Positions 22,793 to 34,009 of a stretch of 64,000 nt of DNA are shown here, piece by piece. The notes beneath the pieces were generated by a model. It was given only the letters and a program-made list of their open reading frames with translations. It had not been told where the DNA came from and ran no database searches. Numbering within the stretch: the stretch's first letter is position 1; each line of letters opens with the position of its first letter. Location: contig CM031558.1 in assembly GCA_018466975.1 (NCBI GenBank), forward strand, positions 1 to 64,000, in the 5' to 3' direction. The DNA is from Sparassis latifolia (taxonomy: Eukaryota > Basidiomycota > Agaricomycetes > Polyporales > Sparassidaceae). The translations under genes and the position numbers were made by a program.

Positions 22793-25524
22793 GTCCCAGG
22801 TGTTTGTGGTGTCAGGCCCGTGCTTTCAGTTGGTTATGTGCTGGATACATTCACTCCGACCTTGTCAGTTTGTAATACTTAACCTCATGGGATTCTGGTT
22901 GTGCTAGTGGTGGTAGGTCCCAAATACAATCGCCGCCGCCGCGACGGCGGTAGCGGTAGCGGTACGGTGTCTACTATTGTAGTATCTCGTGGTCTGTTGC
23001 ACGGTCATAGTTTAAGCCAAGTAGTCTGTAGTTGTCTACGATAGTGTATGTGTCGTCTTTAGTGTTGAATATACGTATACTGTACTCATCGTGTACCATG
23101 CAGGTTTGATTAGTAAATCCGGATTACAGTAAGATCAATTTCCGGGCGTCTCTCTGAGTTCGCCTCCCAGTCCGACCTCTCCCACCTGGTGTCATTTGCT
23201 CTCAGAGTTACTCAGCAGGCCGCTTCGCTGCTGTCAAAATGTACAGAGACATTGCGTACAAAATTTTTCTCCCTGAATGCGGCGATATAAGGTGCGCGTG
23301 ATATATTTTTCTTCGCTCTTGATCTTATTGCTGTGGAGACCAGGCGATGAGTTCGTTTTATAGCCACCTGCGTCAAAGGACCAACACTTCATTTATCTGG
23401 TTGCTGCGATCGTTGAGGAATTCCTGCTGATGCTTTGTCGGTCACTCGGAGCACACTGAACGTGAGGTGTCTTTTCAATCGTCTATAATCGATAGCTCTG
23501 AGATCTTACTAGAGAGCGTGTTCTTGATCCCAATTAGAATGATGGGTATGTTGTGTTTTCCTGGCCGTCTTCCTCCTGGAGATGTACACGAGGTGGCAAG
23601 GAACTCATGATCCCTACGATGGCACGAGAGTCGAGACCTGCGAGTGCGTGGACTCTCGTCTCTGGATCTATTTCTTCCATAATCATGCTGACTTCCGCGA
23701 TTCTGCTGCCACCACGTATTTACAACGCTCTCGGAGTGCACCGCCACAGTTTTGTCTTGACGCACCCGCTCCAAGCCAATTTATGACGTCGCTACTAGAA
23801 TCCGCCCTTTTCTGTCAAGGGGCTATGTACATATTTCGCAGTGCTCTCGAGTCTAGTGTTCCTGTGGAATCGTTTTTGCTCACACAGATTATGTGCCTTC
23901 CTCGATGTCGGATTATATCGTCGATTGTCACGACTTTCCAGCTCATGCACTAGAGGAACTGTCGATCGACTCTTGTTGCGACTTTTTTTACCATGCAGAA
24001 ACACCAATTCGCCCCATGCTCCTGGCGGAGTTACTCCGAAAATTAGGCTCTTAACCTACGCCGTACTACCTAACTTCCGGGAACGGGTCTTTGATGCGCA
24101 CCTATAACTGGGAGGAATACCGAGGAGCCGTCAAGGTCGCCCTAAAGTCGAGCGGCGCTACAAGCCGTCGGAGCTAACATCATTCTTGACGGCTTCCCCG
24201 GAGCTGCAAAAAGCATTATTCCGATGCCTGCTGCTATCAATTCGGCAGGACGACCTGGATGCAGTGCTGTTGTGCTGGCTTACCTACAACGGTTCTCTAT
24301 CCAGTTCATGTACAGCGCGCGAAGCTTTTATAGTCTTTGTTCCACATCACTCTATCTGCAGGGGCGGCAGCTATCTTTGTCTCTGGATGGGTCTCCGTTT
24401 GCTAATCCTCTGGCATATTGTTGCAGGTAGCCCCGCTCGATTACCCGATGACGACGAAGTTATCTGTGTCAGCTTTAGCGTTGGCCTTGGCAGACTCGCC
24501 TCGAGGCGTGCGTGTGGACGTGACAGTACTCAGCTCAGGGACTTATGGCCTGTTGGACACGGAGAGATTACGGACGTCCTCGTCACTGGCGACTATCAAG
24601 CTGTACATCAACGATTTGTGCGTGATAATGCAGACACAGGCTTCGGGTTATTGCTCACCTCGCTGCGGGCATCTTCGATACTCATGTATCATCGCCGCAC
24701 AACTGAACCATCCTTGTCCGTTTTGAATCCGAGCGGTTGCAATAACCACTCCCTTTTGGCCTTTTTCGTCTCAATGCTAGGCGAAGCATCTGGACTAGCG
24801 GCGATTCCAGTCTCTCTCGAGAATCGCGTGGAGTGCACGGCCAAGAAGTTCGACTTCGTCGTACATTTTGCGCAGAATCCTGCACAGAGTGAAGGGGTTG
24901 CACAGGCTCGTGCTGTACTATGACGCAGGGGCTCCCAGGTTTGGTGGTATACGTCGACTTGCCCGAGATGCACCAGTATAAGGGAATGGAGCCGAGGATC
25001 CAGAGAGCCGACGCGCAAATACTGGCGATTCTTGTAGCAAGAGGTGATATACAGTCTGCGCTTATATGTGAGTTGGGAATACGCTATCGTGTCTGTCCTG
25101 CCGCGATTTACTTGTTGCAACAGCATCATGCTTATATCCGCCGTTACTACTCAAACGATCTTGACGAGTCGATCTCATTCATAAATGGTGACACATATTT
25201 TATTCTTTTGTCTCATTTCTGAGGACCTGTGCATTTTGCCCTTACCCCGTCTTATTCCAGGCTGAAGGGACTCTGTGTATCTGCGTTGCTTAAATTTCCT
25301 ACGGCCAACTTTCTGATAAATCACCTCCAATGACGAGCTTCTCCTAGCGTGTGTTATCGCTCCATCCAATCTCTTCACCTTAATTCGCATCGTCCGCCGT
25401 ACCCATGCCTTGACATGATTAGTGTGGTCAATATTAACTGGCACAGTGTGCAAGTACGAAACATTGTTGTATTCGGCATCATTCAACCCACCTTCCAGCA
25501 CGCTCACATCGCCATGATCCCCTA
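22793..25524. other. Long stretch without a supported gene; scattered coding-like relics
   Basis: Contains a short GCC/GGT-rich tract near 22,930-22,965. Around 23,900-24,050 the plus strand reads DFPAHALEELSIDS, which resembles the TDFPAPALEQL block of the F-box-like family and may be a relic. At 24,186-24,923 there are overlapping open frames in two phases, suggesting a decayed gene, but I recognise no domain. No continuous gene model could be supported. Confidence 0.4.
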
Positions 25525-26117
25525 CTACTGCTGCCTACGTCGATCGGCATACCGCGACGCGAGCATCTCTCCCGCCTCCTCCCTACTCTCGACGCTGCTC
25601 CGCGCATACGGGTCCATCGCCTCCCCGAGCGAGAATGCTCCGCGGGCAGCGCGATCCGTTCCCTGCTGCGCGTCCTGCAGCTCGGTGACGGTAGGCCCGC
25701 CGTTGGAAGACGAGTCGACGAACTGGGAGCTGTCGTCCAGCATGATCTCATCTTTTTCTGGCCGACCGCGTTGCACTGCATTGGACCAGGCGTTATGGGA
25801 GGAGCTGTAGCCACCGGACGATGTCGCTTAGGGGGGATGAGCTAGATATAACTAGTGTCGTTAGCAATGGGGCGTACTGTCGCCGGCAGGAGGATAGTTC
25901 TTCGTCCAGTAGTCCATCTCATTCCTGGCTGGCTGGGCTGCTGCAAATGTCAACACTAGCCGAGAAAATCGTGCGAACGGCGTGGGTCCGAACGTTAACT
26001 TACCAGAGTGCTCCAAGGAGCCGTAAAAACCGCTGCTAGAATTAGTGTCGTGGCTCATGCTTGTCTCGCGATCGTTCAGATGGTGCCAGCGATCAAAAGC
26101 GTGGTAGGAGTTAGAGG
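25525..26117 (-). CDS. Unrecognised protein, 3' exons of a multi-exon gene (partial model)
   Basis: Three minus-strand exons join cleanly: 26,117(?)-26,004, 25,940-25,878 and 25,826-25,525, with introns of 63 and 51 nt bearing GTAAGT/CAG and GTACGC/AAG. The spliced C-terminus is a Ser- and Asp-rich hydrophilic tail (e.g. MDYWTKNYPPAGD, SSSHNAWSNAVQRGRPEKDE, MDPYARSSVESREEAGE). Upstream, near 26,690-26,580 on the same strand, an open segment RDIFVLAVLGNFIVFVIVFE looks like a transmembrane helix, so the whole gene may encode a membrane protein reaching to ~26.9 kb with a cytosolic tail. The 5' exons, start and family could not be determined. Confidence 0.5.
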
Positions 26118-27336
26118 CTGAAATAAAGACAGGTAGTAGCGGGCCAATATCCGAGATGAAGATGACGTCAGGCGCAACCGACTGAAAGTGGTGGTCGAGT
26201 TCCCAATTCCGGTACCGATCCAAATGGATATTTCCAAGATTCACAGGCTGTGCCGACAACAAAGCGGCGACACACCACGGCTCGACGACCACAGACCTCG
26301 GACCCACTTCATCCTTCCAGAACCGTCGGTGCGAACACAACGTCGATTTCCTGGACAAATGGACAAGAGGTCACACGAGGAACATTCGCGATCTGGGAAT
26401 CTGCAAAACAAGACACGTAAAATCTATCTCTGCGGAAAGCGCTTGAGGTAGAGTAGTTCAACTGGAGGTTGGGTGAGAAACCGCCGTCACACTCACCTGA
26501 GTGACGCGACGCCCACTGGGGGATCATGCACTAGATGTGCTGCCTCTCCTCTAGTGCTACTCCTTCAGCTTGACATGGAGATGGCAGCGAAACCGGTACT
26601 CGTCACCGAAGCGGAATATTCGAAGACGATCACAAACACAATAAAATTCCCAAGCACTGCCAAGACAAAGATATCCCGCTAAGACGGCTTTGTACGGAAC
26701 GTTGTTCAGCTCTATCGTCTCGCATTTCACCGCCCTAGAGCTCACTTCTTCGCCTTGCCACCTTGCTCCGCTCTGGTGAACGACTACCGAAGTATGCCCC
26801 AATACTGCTTGAGCAACAAGAGGCTACTGTTGGCAAGACTCCAGAGGCGAATGTACAGCACGACCATCGGTTAGAGGTTGGGTTCACTACGGTGACTGAT
26901 CGGACCGACGGAGGTAGATCTTGAGTGGACGACATGAAGGTCCGGCCGAGGCGCCGCCGCGCCATGTCCAATTCTGGGCGTTTTATCACCATAAACAGGC
27001 GGTTGCGGCGGGAGGCGGGGCCAGGTCAAGATCGGGCGGGCGGCTGAATAATGGAATATTACAATTCAGAATGGATCTGGTGCAGAAAAAACCATTTATC
27101 CTTCGCCCCACCGAGATGTACGTCCTCAGCATTCCGTTCTGCTGTGTCACTCTTCCTCTGTTCCACTCTCGCCTTCGAGCTTTCAAAAGTACAACGTTCA
27201 ACGTTCATCCCGCGCTGCAGGTTATAGACGAGTCCGCGTGCAAATCCTTATCGCAAGCCGTTTAGCAATACCAGAGGCACTAACACACCCGCAAGCCGCA
27301 AGCCATGCGATATTGTTTGCGTCCAATCGTTCCACG

Positions 27337-29545
27337 ATGAGATCAGTCAAGCACAGACCTGCAGCGGGCGAGAAAGATAAGGCACCCGCACACCCGCCCC
27401 AGCGCAGTACCTTACGCTCCGTTGGCCTCATTGCCACCTGCACAACTGCTATGATTCTTAACGTGCGTTGAAACCTGATGATATTCCTCACGTACCCACT
27501 ATCAGCCCTCGGGCCTCATTGCAGACTTTTAACGTGACCGCGCTCGCCATCGCACTGCCCACGATAGGACGCGACCTGAACATCCCCGAGTACAGGCTGC
27601 AGTGGATTATTTCTGCATACTCTCTCAGTTCCGTGCGTCCTGCTTCTCCATTTTCATTTTTCGGACACTGAAGCGGTTTTCAGGGTTGTCTTCTACTTTT
27701 CTTTGGCCGTCTCGCTGATTTGTACGGCCGCAAACTTGCCTTCCTCTTCGGCACCGTCGTTCTCGGTCTGTTCGGCCTTGGGTGCGGGTTCGCCAAGAGT
27801 GTGTGCCCATGTATCACCGGGTATTTGTAAAATAGCACTGACATATTTCACCAGATGAGATCGCGCTTGACGTGCTCCGTGGGTTCCAGGGCATTGGTGC
27901 GGCAGCGTGTATCCCTGCATCGGTGCGTGTGTTATTATGCTGTGCCATGCAGCACGATTCTATTGACGTTCTTCCACCAGCTTGGAATGCTCGCGCACGC
28001 ATTTCCGCCATCCCGCATGCGCTCAATCGCCTTCGCCACGTTCGGTGCCGGCGCGCCGGTCGGTGCTGCTATCGGGAGCACCATCGGCGGTGTTCTCACA
28101 CAACTGACCGCGTACGTTTCCTTCCCAGTACAAGTAGCGGGTGGATGATTTGCTTACTGCGCTGTATCCGCGCAGGAAAACGTGGCGGTCGAATTTCTAC
28201 TTCCTGACCGGTCTCTGTGCGCTTGTCTTCCTCGGTGGGCTACTCACGTTCGACAAGGACGAGCCGTCGACGGAGCCTGATCGGTGAGTCTGCCTCCTTG
28301 GCCCAGATGATGACGGTTTGCTTACATCATGGGTGCGTTATGTGCAGCCGGGTCGACTGGCTTGGCGCGTTCCTCGTCACCGCCGGCCTGGTCCTCATCC
28401 TCTTCATCCTTAGCGACGGTTCCATTGCCCCGCACGGCTGGAAAACAGACTGTACGTTTCCCCTCCACTTCAATTCGATAACCTTGCTTACCATGCACCG
28501 CAGACATTATCGCGCTGATAGTCGTTGGCGTGCTCCTGCTTGTGCTGTACGTCGCATGGGAGTATTTCCTGGAACGCACGCTGGAGGAGCCACAGCGCAG
28601 GTGGTGGACGCCGCCGCCGCTGCTCAAAATCACACTACTGGGGCGCGCGGGCGGGAAGCTCGCAGTCATATTGAGCATCGCGTTCCTCGAGTGGTGCAGT
28701 TTCATGAGCTTCACGTTCTGGCTACAGGTGCGCGAAACTCCCGTCCTCTGACCGTCAAAATGTGGTGTAGTGACTTTCTTGCGGACGACAGCTGTATTAC
28801 CAGGATTACCTCGGGCTGACACCCATCCTGACCATGGTGCGCCTCCTGCCGATGTTCGTCACGGGCGTCATGTGCAACGTCGTCGTCGCGCTCTTCGTCG
28901 GACGCGTCCCCGTCGTCTATCTCATCGGTGTGTGCTCTCCCCTTCTGCCGGCCATCCCAATGTCTGACTCTGCACCCCGAGCTGTCGGCACGTTGATGAC
29001 TGGCACAGGGAACCTGCTGCTTGCGCTGGTGAACCCCGCAGCGCCGTACTGGGCATTCGGGTTCCCGGCGGCGATCGTGAGCGTGTTCGGCGCGGATTTC
29101 GTGTTCCCGTCGGGCACGCTCTTCGTCGCGGCGGTGTGTCTACCGCACGAGCAGAGTGTCGGCGGCGCGCTGTTCCAGACGCTCACGCAGCTCGGCTCGG
29201 CGTTCGGGCTCGCGATCACGACGATCGTGTACGACTCGATCCTGAAGAAGGCCGCTCGCGCGGACGGGGTGAGCGTGAATGTGCATGGGACGAACGCGCA
29301 GCTGTCGGCGTACAAGGACGCATTCTGGGCTGCGTGCGCGTTTGGGTTCCTTGGTGAGCCGTGTTCGGGCGGCGAGTGGTGTATTGTTTTGTATATGCTG
29401 ATTTGTTTGGTTGATGGCAGGTGCGATACTCGCGGTGGTCTTCCTGCGCAGGGCGGGCATCGTCGGGCATCGAGGTGGTGCCCACACTGAAGTGGAGAGC
29501 CAAACAACCCTTCCTGGGGAGAAAGCACAGGATGACGACGGTTAG
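27337..29545 (+). CDS. Major facilitator superfamily transporter, DHA2-like (M1)
   Basis: About nine exons with short GT-AG introns encode a polytopic protein from MRSVKHRPAAG to EKAQDDDG. Recognisable blocks in order: VGLIATCTTAMILN (TM1), ALPTIGRDLNIPEYRLQW, the MFS motif A in GRLADLYGRKLAFLFG, VLRGFQGIGAAA, FGAGAPVGAAIGSTIGG, RVDWLGAFLVTAGLVLI, then LYYQDYLGLTPILTMVR, and FVFPSGTLFVAA with HEQSVGGALFQTLTQLG near the C-terminus. These fit a drug:H+ antiporter-2 type plasma- or vacuolar-membrane exporter; the substrate cannot be inferred. All splice junctions checked keep the frame, so the gene appears intact. It is closely related to M2 at 44.4-47.2 kb, in inverse orientation, implying duplication. 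Confidence 0.88.
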
Positions 29546-30753
29546 AGCCTCATCGCGTTGTGGAGTGCTTGGTGCTGTTAGAGGTACTGTATGGAATACC
29601 TAATGGACTGGATGCGCACAGTATGTGGACGATGCCTTTGACGAGCCCAGGACCGTGCAGGCTATTCTATAAATACCCCTGGGTTGCGGTGGCCACGGCG
29701 TACAGGTCACGGACGCATTGCACGCTCAGTCCTGTTCTCGGAAATCGCACGGACATGGCTGTCTAATGTCCCTGTGCTCTTGCGACCGTCTCTATTCTGG
29801 TCTGCAAGGTGGAAGTACACGACCCTATGAAACTTTGGACTCGGATAGCCGAAATCACTTGCAACTCACTATACGTAACCGCTTGTACTTGCTATGAGAA
29901 GGAAGCACCCATTCTATAGAAGGTATAACTCAATCCTCTTCGATGATATCCACACGCATGGCCTTCTCATTCGTATACGCTAGAAACGAACCAAACAGGG
30001 TCCAACCGGGCCCGATCGAAGATAGACTCGACGAGGACGCATATTTAGGTCTAAGTTGCCAATAGTGAAGTCTTCGCGGGCTGGTTCAGCAAGGGGTTTC
30101 TGCCAGCTCTGCGCGTTGCACCGATGCTCATGGACACAACGCCGACGATTGTGAATGCGGACCCGGCCCTCGCGCCGCACGACCACGACACGGACTACGC
30201 GAGCTAGGCAACCAGCGTACCACCACCGTCGGGGCGGAGGTAGCGCACATGAACCTAGCGGGGGCGGCGTAGATGCTCATGCGCGTATCGAAGAGCAGGT
30301 TGCTCCGGGCGAGCGGGGTACAAGGGGCGTTTGCGAGGATCACGGTGCATAAATAGGGTAACCAGAGCTGAAATGCATGTGAATATTGTCCATTCGGCAA
30401 AGGCCGACTTAGCTGAAGATCTAGGACGAGATGAGGAGACGTTACTCAGGCGCTTCGGCTACATCCGACGATATGTGGCTGCCTCGGCTAGTCGAGGTCG
30501 GAAGCCCTCTACGTAAACGCAGTGAATATTTGTTATGCAAACCGGGACATTCTAAGTTGCTGCTGCAAAGTACACACTCCTGCGGCCTGAGGGACACCTG
30601 AAATGGAACTGCAGATAGACAGAATTGCCAAAGTACGATCTCTTCAGTGCACAGGTCGTATCTCACGGAGTGCAACTCCTAATCTTCCTCGGTCAGTTAC
30701 CTCGCTTCACTGCGGTGTTTTGACGAGGCTGATGCATAAGTGTAGTCAGGACT
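29546..30753. other. Intergenic region, no recognised gene
   Basis: Between the MFS gene and the HNH gene. Short open frames exist on both strands (for example 30,128-30,400 minus), but none shows a known motif, consistent splicing or a paralogue elsewhere in the window. Confidence 0.45.
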
Positions 30754-31970
30754 ATGATGGATGGAGTGGAGCCTTCCAGAAATGTGTTCCTATATGACCC
30801 AAGGGGCTACATCGTCTCCGGTGAGTGCAACAATTCGGCTTCTCATCAAGCGGTGTAACGGCGCGAGGCTAGGCTTTTGGCAGTGCGGCATTGTTGAGTG
30901 GAAAATGTTCTACAATTGGCTGCATACCATCGTTGTCTCTATTGAGGCTTGGGCGATATTTGCGCGGGACGACTCGGCAGCTTCACCAGGGCCGCAAGGG
31001 GGGCCTATAGCTGCAGACGATACTATTGTTGCCCCGGGGACATACGTTCTGCTTTCTTCAGGTTTGCAAACTTATGTTGCTCATCGGATTCGTCGGTAAA
31101 ACTGTTTTTGCTCAGACGCCAATCCTGTTGAGGTCGGTTTGACTGTACAAACGCCTCGTCTGCGACATCCTACCATTCCCAACACTGCTGCTGTAGTGTG
31201 TAAAGCAGTAGAGCTCTGCAACGTTAATTGACCCCTTTCACAGACGGAACATTATCGCCGACGTGTTCGAGAACGCGACCCTTGTTGTTTAATTTCCAGG
31301 CTGCGTGTTTCCGCAGGAGACTACAGTCGGCATAAAGAAGCTCACATATTTCCGTGCGCCCATATCGATGATGTACGCCGAGCTCTTCTAATTCAGTATC
31401 TCTGGAGCTGATCTAGCCCACAGTGGATCAATCAGGGCTTCTCTAATTACATTACAGACCCTGCTCCTCCCTCGCAAGTCGGCGGACCAACGAAGATCGA
31501 TTCGATCCAGAATATAATTCTTCTGCGCGGCGATTTACACGACGCTTGGGACAATTACATGTTTGGTGTGAACCCCGATGTGCGCCTGTGTTGCCCCTCC
31601 ACGTTCTCAGCGGAGGTCTGATTATCTAGTTTCATAGGCTGGTTACATCGTCATTCCTTTCGTTTCTGGCTATGACGATATTGCCGGAAAGGTTCTCAAG
31701 CTTGATCACATCGTCGACCCGAACCTGCGACCGTTGGACGAATTATTTCGCGACCATTTCCTTCAAGGTATTCTGAAACACATGAAGGGAGCCGGTGAAC
31801 CTACTTGGGACTACGAAGATGCACTAGGTGGTGGTGTCATGGATCTTTCAAGGCAGGACATTTGGGGAGGAGAGCAGGGTAAAGCACATCTCGAGTTTGA
31901 ATTCAGCCATAGATTACACTCTCTTCTAGTTAAGCAAGAGGCTGGGATCACTGAGGGCCAGGCAGTTTGA
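30754..31970 (+). CDS. HNH_2-type nuclease domain protein
   Basis: Six exons (30,754-30,820; 30,873-31,061; 31,116-31,195; 31,244-31,372; 31,424-31,579; 31,638-31,970) give 317 residues. The N-terminal part (NVFLYDPRGYIV, EAWAIFARDD, PGTYVLLSS) is the domain commonly preceding fungal HNH nucleases. The C-terminal HNH_2 fold shows RERDPCCLIS, the first catalytic His in EAHIFP, SIQNIILLRGDLHDAWDN (Asn and second His), GVNPDAGYIVIPFVSGYDD and a tail GILKHMKGAGEPTWDYED. Introns are 48-58 nt; the 52-nt first and 48-nt third introns are my best choices. These proteins are abundant in basidiomycetes and their biological role is unknown; nuclease activity is only inferred from the HNH residues. Confidence 0.82.
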
Positions 31971-33021
31971 TTAGAAAGTTCGTTACCTCTCTTTTTGTAT
32001 GCTGCCGGCCTTAACTGCTCTTTCGGGCGAGCATCGCCAGCTGATTGATGACGGTCAGACTTCTGTGTAGGATGTTTTTCATTTCCTCAATGGTTTGCAC
32101 AGCGCATGCCGAACGCCCGTTAGTCGATAGATATCCCGCGCGACAGACAGTCCTCTGCGTGCGCCTACTGCTACGGCGCGGTCATGGTCATATCCTCCAC
32201 GCGAACGTGAACCTCCAAGGCAGACGTGCCAGAGTGCCAGAGGACGCCGTGGCACGATGTGAGCTTTCTCTGTACGTGCCGCATTCCTTCGCAGATATAT
32301 GCCGTGCGGATGCATATGACCATCACTGGCAGAGCACTGACACTCTCCGGCACTTCGTGGAGCGATGCAATAGGATTAAGAAACGCAAGGTAGAGCCTTG
32401 CGTTAAGATTCGATCACGTCGCCGCGATATGCTCATCTATTCTGAAGTTGCACTGCAGGCACTGTAGAGGTTCAGGCGCGTGTTGTGTATGTATGCGACT
32501 GCAGTGTCTACTCAAAAGTATCTTAATAGAGTCAGCGTCTGGGCTCTTCCGAGCCACGCGCTTACGCGGGGCAGCAACCTCCAGATTACGGGTGCGGGTA
32601 CGAGATACTCAACCATAACCCACGACATGAAGGCACCAAAGACGAGGGGCACAGAATGTAATACGCCGAAGGGCTACAGATACACATCGCCGTCATGCAG
32701 CATCTTGCACCATCACCTCTCGCAAAACGCGCACCGCACTCCCCAACACAACTTACAGCGAGGGAAACGACAGCCTTCTCGACCACTCCCTGCGCCACCG
32801 CGCGTGCGGCTTCCTCCGCCCTTATCCCCGCGCCGCCACCGAGTGCGTACGCGCGTCCGAGCGCTCGACGACGCCAAGGAACGGCGGCGGGCCACGCGGG
32901 GGCAGCACACCCTTGGCATGTTTGGGCTTGTGTAACTCCAAGACGCATTCTCAATATCTAACATTTCTCAGGATAATCGACCGCCGAGGACCCGCTCCAG
33001 AGTGCGCACACAGAGAGAGCT
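31971..33021. other. Intergenic region with one unrecognised 140-codon frame
   Basis: A plus-strand open frame at 32,045-32,467 starts with a hydrophobic segment (MMTVRLLCRMFFISSMVCTA) that could be a signal peptide, but the rest is Arg- and His-rich without a known motif and has no homologue in the window. 32,700-32,930 is GC-rich with open frames on both strands, which is typical of composition rather than of coding. Confidence 0.35.
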
Positions 33022-33080
33022 CCAGCGGCCGAGCCCGCACCGGCCTCATAACGACGTGCACTACCGCCGTGATCCTCAAC
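33022..33080 (+). pseudogene. Orphan TM1 segment of a DHA2-like MFS gene
   Basis: The frame reads GRARTGLITTCTTAVILN, matching the end of exon 1 in M1 (VGLIATCTTAMILN) and M2 (IGLIATCTTAMLLN). The splice donor GTGCGT of both intact genes is here GTCGAA, and none of the following MFS exons is present before the F3 pseudogene. It is a truncated copy. Confidence 0.65.
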
Positions 33081-34009
33081 GTCGAAACGTCGAGGCCTGG
33101 CTCGGTGAGTCAATTAGCCTAGTCGTGGGAGGGAATAAGTAACTGTGGTGCTTTCAGGACAGCCAGGCTCTCTCCACCGAACTCACCGTGCACCACTCTG
33201 ACCGCCGGGCTCGGTTTCCTCTCGCAATGAGTGACGACCGTCGTCGAACCGCTTCGCCAACGAGTCAGCGCTTCGGCACTCCGTCACGCACCCCTCGCAA
33301 AGCCTGAGTGGCACTAGCAATGATGGAATGTATACACCGCATCTCCCGTACGCGCGTTCAGGTTTCTGTCCGCGCTCTTGCTGCGTGCATCTACAACCTC
33401 CACAGTGCCAGCTCGTCGGCCATCTGCCCCGGGTCTCAGACCCGCCGTAGGGCCGTACGTTCCGCAACTTCGACCCGCACGGATGCACTGGCATGTACGC
33501 TCGATTCTCAGCCGCGTCTACAGACGCGACAGCCGTCTTCGCGGGTATTCGCCGACAACCACTGGCAGCAGCCTTTCGCGGGGCTCTATTCAGTGAGGGG
33601 CTCTCTACGAACTCAAGAGGCGAGCGATCCGATCTCGCGCAGTCCCGCGAATAGGGAGCGTTCTTATGGATTGTGAGGGGGTCGTCAACCGAATCCGCCA
33701 GGCCAGGATCGGGTCCGTCGCGCGTGCCAACCCGCCGTACACCGGCCGTATCTTCAAAGTGCGTCGTCGCGTACGCCTCACAGAGATACCAAATCCGACT
33801 TGGCCCGTTCCGGCGCCCCAGGAGGCGGGCCCAGCGCGCAGCTTGGCGCGATAACCACCCGCCACCATCAAGGTCCTCCAAAAGATACATTCCCGTGCCC
33901 ATCGCACCGCGCGCGAGGTGGGGAGCAGCAAGTAACAATACAATACAATCCACATCCCATAACCCCCACCCGCCCGCGCACAACACAACGGCAGCGGCGG
34001 CGCGTCCGC
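33081..34009. other. Intergenic region downstream of F3
   Basis: No gene recognised. Open frames on the minus strand here are out-of-frame continuations beyond the true stop of the F3 pseudogene at 34,010. Confidence 0.5.

Noticed and set aside
24186..24923. 245-codon frame as an intact gene
   Set aside because: Competing open frames overlap in another phase, no motif is recognised and no consistent intron structure was found.
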